From a virus, in IMG/VR virus record IMGVR_UViG_3300010397_000057, positions 1-46,498 of that record: a DNA stretch of 46,498 nt. One strand, written 5' to 3'. The position numbers and the translations under genes are program-made. Below are positions 35,824-44,361 of this stretch, in pieces. Below the pieces are notes generated by a model. The model ran no database searches, was not told where the DNA came from, and saw nothing but the letters and a program-made list of their open reading frames with translations. Numbering within the stretch: position 1 is the first letter of the stretch; every line of letters starts with the position of its first letter.

Positions 35824-36138
35824 CTACAGGACGGCGCCCGTCAATTTCTGCGCCTCGAAGAAGAAGTTGTTGACCGAGGGGACGGTCGTCGTGCCGAACG
35901 CGACGTTGTTGAGCGTGTTCAGCGACGTGAACGCCGCGCGGAACGACGTCACCTCGGCCTGCAGATACGTCCCGCCGGGCAGCGAGCCCGTGAGGTAGGC
36001 GTCGTTGGGGATGATGTTCGTGTTGTTGAGCAGCGCGTTCATCCACACGGCCTGCCGGAACGCGTCGCGCAGATTGACGACGATCGTTCCCATACGCACG
36101 TCGAGGTCGGGCTTCGCCAGACTGAATCCCATGCTCAT
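35824..36138 (-). CDS. Hypothetical head-tail region protein, 104 aa
   Basis: MSMGFSLAKPDLDVRMGTIV then VNLRDAFRQAVWMNALLNNT and YLQAEVTSFRAAFTSLNTLN. Helical with a small strand. Its order in the module, between beta-rich structural proteins, points to a virion or assembly protein. No family recognised. Two bases separate it from the upstream gene. Confidence 0.6.
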   Translation of the reverse strand: MSMGFSLAKPDLDVRMGTIVVNLRDAFRQAVWMNALLNNTNIIPNDAYLTGSLPGGTYLQAEVTSFRAAFTSLNTLNNVAFGTTTVPSVNNFFFEAQKLTGAVL

Positions 36139-36139
36139 A

Positions 36140-36595
36140 TCAGCAGCGCTCGAACCACATCGTGGCGTTCACGTTCACAGCCGCCGGGGCGGTGCAGCGC
36201 AGGCCGATCAGGTTCGACACGGCCGTGTCCGGCGAGGTGCCGAGCGGGAAGTCGTAGACGAGCGTCCCGCCGTTCGGGGTGAGCGTGAACCGGTCGACGA
36301 GCGTCGGCGTGGTCGGCTCGGCGGAGTAGTTGTACTTCGTCGTGAATCCGGCGGTGATGCTGCGGCCGTAGACCTGCACGACGGTCCCGGACGTGCCGGT
36401 GCCGTCGGTGGTCCACGTGACGAGCTCGACCACGACCGGGACGGCGGAGGCGGTGACGCCGTCGAAGCCGATCCGGTACTTGATCAGGTCCACGCCGAAC
36501 TGCGCCGGCGCGATGACGCTGAGCACGGTCTTGGCGGTCGCCGCGGAGAGCGCCACAGCGGCGCCGACCTCAGCGGTGTATCCGGCCTTGGCCAT
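36140..36595 (-). CDS. Beta-rich structural protein, 151 aa
   Basis: MAKAGYTAEVGAAVALSAAT, LIKYRIGFDGVTASAVPVVV and TLVYDFPLGTSPDTAVSNLI. The pattern 'l.....ktvl.v.ap.....l..y.igFdG....a.Pv.v.l...' is that of small beta-barrel proteins seen in actinophage head regions, possibly surface decoration. It ends with a Cys. 48 bases without a gene precede it. Confidence 0.68.
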   Translation of the reverse strand: MAKAGYTAEVGAAVALSAATAKTVLSVIAPAQFGVDLIKYRIGFDGVTASAVPVVVELVTWTTDGTGTSGTVVQVYGRSITAGFTTKYNYSAEPTTPTLVDRFTLTPNGGTLVYDFPLGTSPDTAVSNLIGLRCTAPAAVNVNATMWFERC

Positions 36596-36643
36596 CGGGA
36601 TACTCCCTCATGTCGAAGAGGCCGGAACGTCGGCCGCGGTGAA

Positions 36644-37018
36644 TCACGTTGTGAGCGGGTCGGTGACGGGCACGGCAGTCCAGTGCCAGTCCCATGCGGG
36701 GAAGTCGTAGAGCGGTGTGCCGGCCGAGCCGTACGAGGTGCGGGCCTCGGCCAGGATGTCCGTGCGGCGGGCCCGGTCCCACGACACGTTGTGGTCGTCG
36801 GTGCTTTCGGAGGCGGCGCCGTCGGGGTTGCGGAACGCGATCGCGGCCAGCTCGATCGCCCAGCCGAACAGCCGGTCGTCGACGGTGTCGAAGCTCGTCT
36901 GCCCGGTCGCTGACATGAGCCAGCCGGACGCGACACGCCGAGCCACCACGGCGCTCGACGTGTCGACGTCCTGCTGCAGGTAGGAGGCGAACTCTTCGAT
37001 CGTGAACAGGTCCGCCAT
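36644..37018 (-). CDS. Head-tail connector (gp6-like)
   Basis: 124 residues. MADLFTIEEFASYLQQDVDT, then SAVVARRVASGWLMSATGQT and LFGWAIELAAIAFRNPDGAA. All-helical N-terminus with the 'LvTleelA.yL..dvd.......l...a..wl..atg' pattern of actinophage head-tail adaptors. It would sit under the portal. The DHNVSWDRARRTDILAEART helix closes the fold. Confidence 0.78.
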   Translation of the reverse strand: MADLFTIEEFASYLQQDVDTSSAVVARRVASGWLMSATGQTSFDTVDDRLFGWAIELAAIAFRNPDGAASESTDDHNVSWDRARRTDILAEARTSYGSAGTPLYDFPAWDWHWTAVPVTDPLTT

Positions 37019-37027
37019 CCCGACCTC

Positions 37028-37489
37028 CTAGTTGCCGTACTTCGCGCGGAGGTCGCTCTGGGACAGACCGCCCTCTTCGACGGCCTTCGTCTCGTCCTCC
37101 GAGGCGCCCTGCGACGCGGCGTAGGCCGCCCAGTCGGCGCGGGACGCGTTGCCGCGCGGCTTCCCGCCCGCCTGCGCGGCGTCGACAGCGGCCTGGGCCC
37201 GGTCGACGCGTTCGGCGATCGTCGCCGCCGCGGCCGGCTGCTCGGTCACCGGCACGTTCGGCGGCTCACCCGGGACCGGGGTCCCGGCCGGCACGGCGAC
37301 GTGCTCGCCGGCGAAGCTGTCGGCCTCGACGAGGTAGCCCTTGCGGACCAGCCGCTCGACGTCCTCGGGGTTGGCGTTCGGCGGGACGGGCGCACCGGCG
37401 TAGTAGCCGAGCAGCACGTCACCGCCGGAGACGGGGTCTGCGACGCGGAACGTGACGTACGCGGCGAGGACCTTGTATTCCGTCGTCAC
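37028..37489 (-). CDS. Hypothetical virion-region protein, 153 aa
   Basis: VTTEYKVLAAYVTFRVADPV starts at GTG 37489, overlapping the capsid stop (GTGA). The first 60 residues look like a small beta barrel with LGYYAGAPVPPNANPEDVER. A Pro/Val linker and a coiled segment (AERVDRAQAAVDAAQAGGKP) follow. The end, SRADWAAYAASQGASEDETK and LSQSDLRAKYGN, resembles the small helical domain ('..dWv.yA...G.....a....k.dLi..yG') found in many phage head proteins after the capsid gene. Confidence 0.68.
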   Translation of the reverse strand: MTTEYKVLAAYVTFRVADPVSGGDVLLGYYAGAPVPPNANPEDVERLVRKGYLVEADSFAGEHVAVPAGTPVPGEPPNVPVTEQPAAAATIAERVDRAQAAVDAAQAGGKPRGNASRADWAAYAASQGASEDETKAVEEGGLSQSDLRAKYGN

Positions 37490-38409
37490 GACGTCACCCC
37501 CGTGATCTCCTGGCCCGCGCCGGTCTCCTGCACGACGGGGACCGTCTTGCGGCGGCCCTGGAGATCCCAGGCGTCGATGTCGTCCTTGCGGATGCTCTTG
37601 ACCTGCACGGCGAGGTCGGCGATCGAATAACCGGGCGCGCCGTCCATCTCGTCGGCCATGCCGCCCAGGGCCTTCGAGTCCAGGACGAAGCACGACGTGG
37701 CCACCGGCAGGTTCGGCGTGACGATCACCTTCAGGCCTGCGACCTGCTCGACCTCGCCGGTGTAGACCGGGTTGTCGGTCGTCTCCCGGCGCCACAGGTT
37801 CGAGATGACCGTGTCGACCATCATCGACATGTAGCCGAGGTCCGACACGACGAGCGTGTCCGGGTCGTAGCCGAGGTTGCGGGCGCGGATGATCCGCTTG
37901 GCGTTGAGAATGTCGTTGAGGATCTTCGGCGAGCCCGCGTCCCACTTGCCGAGCGTCGCCGTGTCGGCGAGCGCCGAGCCGATCGCCGACATGGTGATCG
38001 AGTCGACCTGCGAGATGATCGAGTTGATCACCTTCTGCATGGCCCGGTCGACGGCCGCCTGGCCGTACACGTTGCGGGCGATCTCCTCGTCGGTGATCCG
38101 GACCTTCTGGCCCCACTTCGCGACCGCCGCGAGGGCGGCGGTGCCGGTCGGCATGTTCGCGAACGGGTACTCAGACCCGGCCGAAACCGACTCGACGGTG
38201 CGGTCGGTGACGAAGGGCTCGGTCTGCTCGTACAGCACGGCACCGCCGCTGGAGCGGAACCGCTGCGTGAGCAGCTGGTCGGAGACGAACCGCAGGTCCT
38301 TGAAGTCGCGCAGGCGTCGCTTGATCGACTCCGGCGAGTTGAGGAACCGGCTGATGGCCAGGGAATCTCCCGTGAGGACGGGAGCCCCGGCCGGGTAGGT
38401 GCCAGGCAT
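37486..38409 (-). CDS. Major capsid protein
   Basis: 307 residues. DSLAISRFLNSPESIKRRLR, FVSDQLLTQRFRSSGGAVLY, EPFVTDRTVESVSAGSEYPF, then AKWGQKVRITDEEIARN, LVVSDLGYMSMMVDTVISNL and VEQVAGLKVIVTPNLPVATS. This order matches the HK97-fold capsid proteins of actinophages: N-arm, E-loop region with 'vaeg.EyPf', long spine helix, P and A domains. 'dwG....itdEe' is characteristic. A protease precedes it, as does the decoration gene. Confidence 0.88.
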   Translation of the reverse strand: MPGTYPAGAPVLTGDSLAISRFLNSPESIKRRLRDFKDLRFVSDQLLTQRFRSSGGAVLYEQTEPFVTDRTVESVSAGSEYPFANMPTGTAALAAVAKWGQKVRITDEEIARNVYGQAAVDRAMQKVINSIISQVDSITMSAIGSALADTATLGKWDAGSPKILNDILNAKRIIRARNLGYDPDTLVVSDLGYMSMMVDTVISNLWRRETTDNPVYTGEVEQVAGLKVIVTPNLPVATSCFVLDSKALGGMADEMDGAPGYSIADLAVQVKSIRKDDIDAWDLQGRRKTVPVVQETGAGQEITGVTS

Positions 38410-38429
38410 GGACTATCTCCTCTCGGGGG

Positions 38430-38819
38430 TTACCGGCGGCCCTGGAAGCGGACCTTGGCGGGGGCGGTAGCGCCGGTCACGGCGGTGCCGATCAGGGTGC
38501 CGGCCGCGGAACCCGCAGCGATCGACGTGGCGACCGGGTCGACCTGGCCGGACGCGGCGGACTGGATGCCGCCACCGGCCGAGATGTTGTTGGCCGAGAC
38601 GATCTCGTGGATGACACCCTCGAGCGGCCAGACGGACACCTTGGCGCCGGACGCGGCGTCGTGGGCGAAGACGCCCGCGACGATCGTTGACGCGGCGCCG
38701 GCAGTGGCGACGGTGCCGGAGCCGGACCAAACGGCCAGGGTGCCGCCGGTGACGGCGCCGGAGGTCGTCGACGTCCACGGAACAGCGCCGCCAGTGACGA
38801 CGGGTGTGTAGTCGCCCAT
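38430..38819 (-). CDS. Head decoration protein (DUF2190-like)
   Basis: 129 residues. MGDYTPVVTGGAVPWTSTTS, VTGGTLAVWSGSGTVATAGA and VFAHDAASGAKVSVWPLEGV, then GTAVTGATAPAKVRFQGRR. The 'GdYtPv...g..vt.tasaavtgGqlV' pattern and the barrel-like strands fit DUF2190-type proteins placed between protease and capsid, which bind the capsid lattice. The ribosome site lies in the preceding gene's tail; two bases separate them. Confidence 0.78.
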   Translation of the reverse strand: MGDYTPVVTGGAVPWTSTTSGAVTGGTLAVWSGSGTVATAGAASTIVAGVFAHDAASGAKVSVWPLEGVIHEIVSANNISAGGGIQSAASGQVDPVATSIAAGSAAGTLIGTAVTGATAPAKVRFQGRR

Positions 38820-38820
38820 G

Positions 38821-40440
38821 TCAGCCCACCTTCTGCTTGCCGTAGAGCGCCGCGTAGATCTCGTCGGCCTCGGTCTCGCCGTCGGCGTAGCCGGACTCCT
38901 CGACCGGGATGACGCCGGCCTTCAGGCTCGCGATGACCTCGCGGGTGCCCTCCGGGTCGGCGTTCCACAGCCGCACCCAGTGCGGCTTGCGGGTCGGCCC
39001 GAACTTGCCCGCCTTCACCGCCGCGGTGATGATCTGGTCCCGCTCGCCGTCGCGGTGCCGCTGCGCCTCCGCCTCGAGGCGCTTGAGGCGGTTCTGGCCC
39101 TCCTCGTACGCCGCCGCGTCGATGCGCAACATGCCGGGCGCGTCCTTGGCCGAGGCCGCGACGGGCTCCGGCGCGGCCGGGACGAGGTTCGCGGCGGCCA
39201 GAGCCGACCGCACCTCGTCGTCGGAGGCGGTTGGCGGAAGGCCGCATGCCTCTCGGATCTTTGCCGGATCCATGCCGGCTCCTTCCTGCTGCTTGGGTTT
39301 CTCCGCCTCCGGGGCGGGAGCTGAGGCCGCGATGAACGCGGCGGGTGCGCCTGGGGCGCGGGCGACGATCCGGGCCGACGCGGCGATGCCGAGGGCCTGT
39401 GGGAGGTCGCGGAGGGATCGGAGCGAGGAGATGCCGGGCGGTGTGACGCCGAGCAGGGCCAGGCCGTCGATGACGAAGCTGTACTTCTCGCCGTCTGCTT
39501 CGAAGTCGGTCCAGCCCTCCACGGACCGGTCCGGCCAGGCGGTCGGGGCGGCCGCGGCGAGCCAGTCGGGCATGCCGGTCACGTCGCCGATGAGGACTGG
39601 GACGTCGCCGTCGTCGACGACGCGGAGGTTCCCGAGCCAGCCCAGGGCGGGCTCGCCGTCGCCGGCGAACCGCGGGTCGGCGTGGCCGAGCTTGATCGGC
39701 GCGCGGTAGCCCGGCCGGCCGGCGTGGCGGGCCGCGTCGCGGATCATCTCGGGCGTGAACGTCTGCTCACCGCTGGCCAGTTGCCATGTGCCGGGCCGGA
39801 CCAGTTCGATCCCGAGGAGCTCCCCGGCTTCGACCCGGCCGGACGCCTTGACCTTCGGCTTCCGTTTCGGCGTCGGCAGTGTCTTCAGCCGGGCGATGAA
39901 CGCCGGGTCGACGATGCCGGTCGGGTTCATGCCGAGCTTCGTCTGCGCGGCCTTCACCGCGGCGGTCGTCAACGGCCCGAACTCGCCGTCGGAGCGGAGC
40001 TTCTTCCCCGCCCCGTCGGTGAACCCGAGCCGGTTCAGCTCGCCCTGCAGCGACTTGACCCGCGGGTCCGGCTCGCCGTAGCCGGTGCCGGTGACGCCGT
40101 CGAAGCCGAGCTGCCCGTCCGGGATCTTCCGCCGGGGCTGTGCCGGTTTCTGGCCTGGCTTCTTCTGGGCGGGCTTCGACGGTTTCTTCGTGGACTTCGA
40201 CGAGTCGCCGCCGCTGGTGGTGGTGAACTGGCCGCCGGTGGAGCTGCCGGCCGGGGCGTGCGGGTGCGAGCCCGGCTCGTACGCCGCCTCGACCCGCTCC
40301 TCCTCGTCGTCCTCCGCCTCGGCTTCGTCGTCCTCGGCTTCCGCTTCCTCGAGGTCCTCGTCGTCGCCGGGTTCGGCGTCCTCCTCGTCGTCGAGTTCTT
40401 CTTCGTCGAGGTCTTCCGCCTGGTGCAGGGCATGCGTCAT
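38821..40440 (-). CDS. Capsid maturation protease/scaffold with peptidoglycan-binding domain
   Basis: 539 residues from ATG 40440 (GGAGG upstream; ATG 40458 is also open). Residues 8-50 are almost only Asp/Glu/Ala. HPHAPAGSSTGGQF (59-72) precedes a Lys/Pro-rich linker. Residues 125-185 (DPRVKSLQGELNRLGFTD, LTTAAVKAAQTKLG) form a PG_binding_1-type domain. Residues 205-345 (APIKLGHADPRFAGDGEPAL, DRSVEGWTDFE, LALLGVTPPG) match Mu gpI-type phage proteases. The C-terminal 145 residues are a helical scaffold-like part. The extra domains are unusual for this protein. Confidence 0.78.
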   Translation of the reverse strand: MTHALHQAEDLDEEELDDEEDAEPGDDEDLEEAEAEDDEAEAEDDEEERVEAAYEPGSHPHAPAGSSTGGQFTTTSGGDSSKSTKKPSKPAQKKPGQKPAQPRRKIPDGQLGFDGVTGTGYGEPDPRVKSLQGELNRLGFTDGAGKKLRSDGEFGPLTTAAVKAAQTKLGMNPTGIVDPAFIARLKTLPTPKRKPKVKASGRVEAGELLGIELVRPGTWQLASGEQTFTPEMIRDAARHAGRPGYRAPIKLGHADPRFAGDGEPALGWLGNLRVVDDGDVPVLIGDVTGMPDWLAAAAPTAWPDRSVEGWTDFEADGEKYSFVIDGLALLGVTPPGISSLRSLRDLPQALGIAASARIVARAPGAPAAFIAASAPAPEAEKPKQQEGAGMDPAKIREACGLPPTASDDEVRSALAAANLVPAAPEPVAASAKDAPGMLRIDAAAYEEGQNRLKRLEAEAQRHRDGERDQIITAAVKAGKFGPTRKPHWVRLWNADPEGTREVIASLKAGVIPVEESGYADGETEADEIYAALYGKQKVG

Positions 40441-40484
40441 CGCCCCCACCTCCTTCACAGGTGCGCGGGGTTGACGGGGGTTGG

Positions 40485-40664
40485 TCAGTCGATGGCCGCC
40501 CGGCTGCGGATCGCCGCGTAGGCGTCAGCGGCCGGGCCGGTCAGGTCGTCAGCGGTGTCAACGCCCGGCTGCTGGGCGCCCTCGATGAGTGCTTGCCGTT
40601 CGTCGAGGCTGGCTTTGCCGACCCGCATGAGCAGCGCGATGCGCTGCATCGCCTCGGGCGTCAT
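40485..40664 (-). CDS. Hypothetical protein, 59 aa
   Basis: MTPEAMQRIALLMRVGKASL followed by DERQALIEGAQQPGVDTADD and a helical end (AADAYAAIRSRAAID). Helical throughout. ATG 40664 overlaps the portal-fusion stop (ATGA), so it is coupled to it. By analogy it could chaperone or neutralise the C-terminal enzymatic domain of the fusion; nothing in its sequence proves this. Confidence 0.6.
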   Translation of the reverse strand: MTPEAMQRIALLMRVGKASLDERQALIEGAQQPGVDTADDLTGPAADAYAAIRSRAAID

Positions 40665-43600
40665 CCGGCCTCCATCGTGATCGCGCCCCGGTTGAGCACG
40701 ATGTACTGGCGGGCCTTGCTCTGCCGTTTCCGGCCGCCCTCGTGGATGGTGTAGCCGTCGTCCATGTTGTCGACCTGGATGACGTCGTAGCCGCGCATCG
40801 TCGCGTACCGGCCGTTGTCGTAGACCCAGTCCTCGACGTCCGGTGGGAGCCGGTCCCGGTTCGCTTTCAGCCACTGCTTCCGCTCGGCTTCGAGTTTCCG
40901 CATCGTGATCGTCTTCGCGCCTGGCCGCAGCGCAACCCGGACCGTGGCACCGTCGCCGAAGCTCTCGGCGTCCGGGTCGGCGGTGTCCGACCGGCTGCTG
41001 CGGCCGAACCGGTCCGCGACCCGCTTGTCGACGGAGAAGTAGATCCCGTTGCCGTAGTAGCCGTTGCCGTAGGCGAAGTCCGGGTCGTCGCGCATCGCCG
41101 CGATCTGCGCCTCCGCGGAAATCCCGGACTCGTGGGACCGGACACCACGGAACAGTTCGACCCCGCCGCCCTTGACGGCGTCGTCGACGGAGCCGACTTC
41201 GGGCAGGCCGTAGCCCTGGTCCCGGGTCAGCTGGGTGAGGATGCCGTCCCGGGGGTCGTCGAGGCCGTAGGCGACCTGGAGCCGTCCGTGCCGGGGGTCT
41301 CCGCCGTTGACGTCGCGGATGATGTCGTCGACGATGTCCCGGCCGGCGGCGAGCCGGCCGCGAGCCGACCGGCCGGGTTCCGCGACCGCTGGCGGAGCCG
41401 CCTTGCGCGGCGTCCGCTTCCGGGCCGTCGGAGCCGTGTTGAACCCGAGTTTGTCCCGGAGCAGTTCGGCCGTCTTGCGGTCGTCCGGCTCGGCGGTTTC
41501 GGCCATCGACCGCAGCTCGCGGCCGATCTCCTCCCGCTCGGCGGCGGTGAGCTGCCTGAGGTCGCTCTTCTCCAGGCCACTCAGGGCGGAGAGGACGTCG
41601 AAGTCCTCGTAGCCTTCCTTGCCCAGCACGTCGCGGACCTTGGCGAGCCGCTCCGCCCGGGCGGGCTTGGCGCTCGGCGTCCGCTTCCGGGGCGCCGCCG
41701 GAGCTGGTGCCGGGGTGGCCGCCTTGCCGCCGAGGTCGTCGATGAGCTTCTTGGCGATCGAGTCGCGGCTTTCGCCGCGGGTCAGTGTGATACCGGGCCG
41801 CTTCGAGGCCGCTCGGCGCAGTTGCTCCCGGTCGAAGTCCGCGAACGGGTCGCCCTTGCCGCCGCCGGCGCGGTGGGTCTCGATCGCCGACTTCAGCTTG
41901 TCCACTGTGGAGCGGAACTTCCCGCCAGCACCGCGCGGGTGCTTCTCGTCGAAGTCGGGACCTGCGGCCGCCCGGACCTCGCCGTGCAACTCTGCGAGCG
42001 CCAGGATCAGCGCCTCGATCAGCTCTTCCCGCTCGGCGGCCTCGTCGTCGACATCTGCGGAGGCGTGGACGTTGCGGTGGTCGCCGGGCCAGTAGCCCCA
42101 GCGCAGGTGGAACCAGGCCGCCGCGGTCCGCTTGGCCATGCCCTCGGCAAGGTACTTCCGCAGGTGGCCGAGCAACTCGGTGAAGGTCTTCCACTTCGCC
42201 GCGCCCTCGCCGTACACCCAGTAATGCTTGAGCTCCTCACCACCCGGGTGCGTGTCGACCCCGGCAGCCGCGGACACCGTCTCCGGCGGCTGCGGGCCCC
42301 GCAGCTCACCCTCGATCCGGGCCAGCTCCTTCAGCAGGCGCCGCGCGCCCTTCGGGTCGTACCTGACGCCGTCGCTGTCCGGGTTGGTCCGCACCTCGAG
42401 GTTCCACGACGCGGGGTCATCGTCGGTGAGGAAGATGCCCCAGGTCAGGTCTGCGGTGTCCCCGCCGCCGATCGCTTCACCACTCGCCACCGGCTCGGAA
42501 CCGAGGAGCTTCGGGTCGGTCGGCGCCTGGCCGGAGTTCCACGCCTTGTCCGCGTCACGCGCAGCCTGCTTCGCCTGCTCGACACCCGACTCCAGACGTG
42601 TCCGGAGCTTCGTGACGGTGTCGGTGTCGAGGATCGCCGTGTCGCTGCCGTCCTCCCAGTCGCCCTTCCAGTCGTTGGACTCGTCGGCCGGGGTGACGCC
42701 GAGCCGGACCTCCGGCCCGTACTCCTTGGAGAAGACCACCACCCAGTTCAGGTCGGCGAGCTCGTCCTCGTCCGAGAGGCGGTCGCTCGACCCGAGCCGG
42801 TCACCAGGGTCGAGGGGTACGACGTCGTCGATGCCGAGCCCGTCGGTGAAGTCCGGGAGGCCGGGCCCGGGGATGCCGTCGCCCCACTCGCCGTTCGGGT
42901 CCCGCTTCTGGGCAGGGTTGTACTTCGCGGTCACGCCGCGCCGCGGCCGCCGGCGAGCCGGCCGTGCCGCGGCCACGGACTCCGCGCCCATCGGCGTCGC
43001 CTCAGGCGGCGTCGGCGCGGTCTGCCCGGGCGGCGGGGTCGCCGTCGCCGGGTCCGCCGGCGGGAGACCGTACTGCTGCCGGGACGTCTCCTCGAGGACC
43101 TGGTCCGGGTGGATGATCCCGGCGTCGACGAGGGTCTTCAGCGCCTGCGCTGTCGCCGCCTGCTGGGAGCCGATCTCGTCGAAGACCAGCCTGGGTGCGG
43201 GTTCGTCCTCACCGAAGTTCAGGTCGACGAGGTCTTCGATGACGTGCTGCGTCGTGACGTCCGCGATCTGCATCGCGAGCGTCTGGAGGCTGTAGACGAA
43301 GAAGTCCGCGAAGGTGGAGCCGAGCGCCCACGAGCCGGTCTGCGTGCCGAGGTTCAGGAAGTGCGCGAGGGCGGCCCGGGCGATCTGCTCGTCGTGGTAG
43401 CGGATCGCCGGGTCAGCGTCGGGCAGGGTGCCCTCGACGCCGCGGAGGACGAGGTCGGCGCCGAACGGCACCGCGGAGCCCGCGGCCTCGCCGGCACGCC
43501 ACAGGGTGGCCATCGACTTCCCGGCCGCCATGTCCCCCGGGCTCGCGCCCTCCTGGGCCTTGTACAGCGGGATACCCATCCCGTTGCGTTCGATCGTCTG

Positions 43601-44350
43601 CGCCTGGACACGGAGCAGCCGGTCTTTGAGCAGCCAGTTCTTGTACGCGGGGCGGAGGATCGACTGGCCGAGCCAGTTCCCGCCCTCGCGGTTACGGACG
43701 TAGGCGACGAGCCGGTCGACGGGGATGCGCTGCGGGGAGCCGTTCTCCGACGTCCACCGCTGCTTGATCCACTCCAGGCCGCCGTCAGCAGCAACCTTGA
43801 TCTCGTCGATCGTCGACGGCATCCGCGGCGCCAGCTTCTTCAGGTGCGCCTCAGTGCCCGCGTCGTTCACGCTGTACACCTGCTCGAAGAACATGTGCCC
43901 GAACGGCAGCGACAGCAGCGCGAGCCGCAGGTGGTCCGGCCAGGAGAACTTCCCCTTCGTCCGGACCGGCGCCTTCCCCGGGCCCTTCCCGACGATCGGG
44001 AGACCCATGTCGGTGGCGACGAACTTGACCACGGTGGCGCGGGCGCCGTTGGGGTCGATGCGCCACGGCGTCCGCCGGATCGGCAACGACACCGCTTCGA
44101 GCAGCGAGGTTACCTGCGCGTCGGTGCGGCGCATCTGGTCGTAGACGGCGACCGACCGGGGCCACTGCAGTTCCGGGGTGGTCTCGCCCTCGTCGAACAG
44201 CCACCACTGGCTGAGGGTCGCCTGGGCGTAGCCGATCTCCCCGCGGGACGCCACCTGCGGCTTCGTCGCCGCAGCCTCGACCCGCTGCGGCATCCCGGGC
44301 AACTCGATCTGCATCTGCGTCGACACGGCCGCCCGCCCTTCGGTGCTCAC
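40661..44350 (-). CDS. Portal protein fused to a long extension ending in an ADP-ribosyltransferase-like domain
   Basis: 1229 residues, over twice a normal portal. Residues 40-430 are a DUF935/Mu gp29-type portal (YAQATLSQWWLFDEG, RRTDAQVTSLLEAVSLPIRR, QSILRPAYKNWLLKDRLLRV). KYNPAQKRDPNGEWGDG (475-491) opens the extension; 520-690 contains two related acidic modules (LADLNWVVVF, TADLTWGIF). DEKHPRGAGGKF lies at 801-812, helical segments at 830-1010. Residues 1030-1229 have VELFRGVRS (1064-1072), YGNGYYGNGIYFS (1094-1106) and RQYIVLNRGAI (1214-1224), the pattern of ADP-ribosyltransferase folds. It could be delivered with the DNA. Start GTG 44350; no strong ribosome site. Confidence 0.72.
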   Translation of the reverse strand: MSTEGRAAVSTQMQIELPGMPQRVEAAATKPQVASRGEIGYAQATLSQWWLFDEGETTPELQWPRSVAVYDQMRRTDAQVTSLLEAVSLPIRRTPWRIDPNGARATVVKFVATDMGLPIVGKGPGKAPVRTKGKFSWPDHLRLALLSLPFGHMFFEQVYSVNDAGTEAHLKKLAPRMPSTIDEIKVAADGGLEWIKQRWTSENGSPQRIPVDRLVAYVRNREGGNWLGQSILRPAYKNWLLKDRLLRVQAQTIERNGMGIPLYKAQEGASPGDMAAGKSMATLWRAGEAAGSAVPFGADLVLRGVEGTLPDADPAIRYHDEQIARAALAHFLNLGTQTGSWALGSTFADFFVYSLQTLAMQIADVTTQHVIEDLVDLNFGEDEPAPRLVFDEIGSQQAATAQALKTLVDAGIIHPDQVLEETSRQQYGLPPADPATATPPPGQTAPTPPEATPMGAESVAAARPARRRPRRGVTAKYNPAQKRDPNGEWGDGIPGPGLPDFTDGLGIDDVVPLDPGDRLGSSDRLSDEDELADLNWVVVFSKEYGPEVRLGVTPADESNDWKGDWEDGSDTAILDTDTVTKLRTRLESGVEQAKQAARDADKAWNSGQAPTDPKLLGSEPVASGEAIGGGDTADLTWGIFLTDDDPASWNLEVRTNPDSDGVRYDPKGARRLLKELARIEGELRGPQPPETVSAAAGVDTHPGGEELKHYWVYGEGAAKWKTFTELLGHLRKYLAEGMAKRTAAAWFHLRWGYWPGDHRNVHASADVDDEAAEREELIEALILALAELHGEVRAAAGPDFDEKHPRGAGGKFRSTVDKLKSAIETHRAGGGKGDPFADFDREQLRRAASKRPGITLTRGESRDSIAKKLIDDLGGKAATPAPAPAAPRKRTPSAKPARAERLAKVRDVLGKEGYEDFDVLSALSGLEKSDLRQLTAAEREEIGRELRSMAETAEPDDRKTAELLRDKLGFNTAPTARKRTPRKAAPPAVAEPGRSARGRLAAGRDIVDDIIRDVNGGDPRHGRLQVAYGLDDPRDGILTQLTRDQGYGLPEVGSVDDAVKGGGVELFRGVRSHESGISAEAQIAAMRDDPDFAYGNGYYGNGIYFSVDKRVADRFGRSSRSDTADPDAESFGDGATVRVALRPGAKTITMRKLEAERKQWLKANRDRLPPDVEDWVYDNGRYATMRGYDVIQVDNMDDGYTIHEGGRKRQSKARQYIVLNRGAITMEAG

Positions 44351-44361
44351 ACTGGAGGCGG

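Noticed and set aside
37028-38116. Extending the gene after the capsid gene back to 38116
   Set aside because: It would overlap most of the major capsid gene in another frame; GTG 37489 with GTGA coupling is the sensible start.
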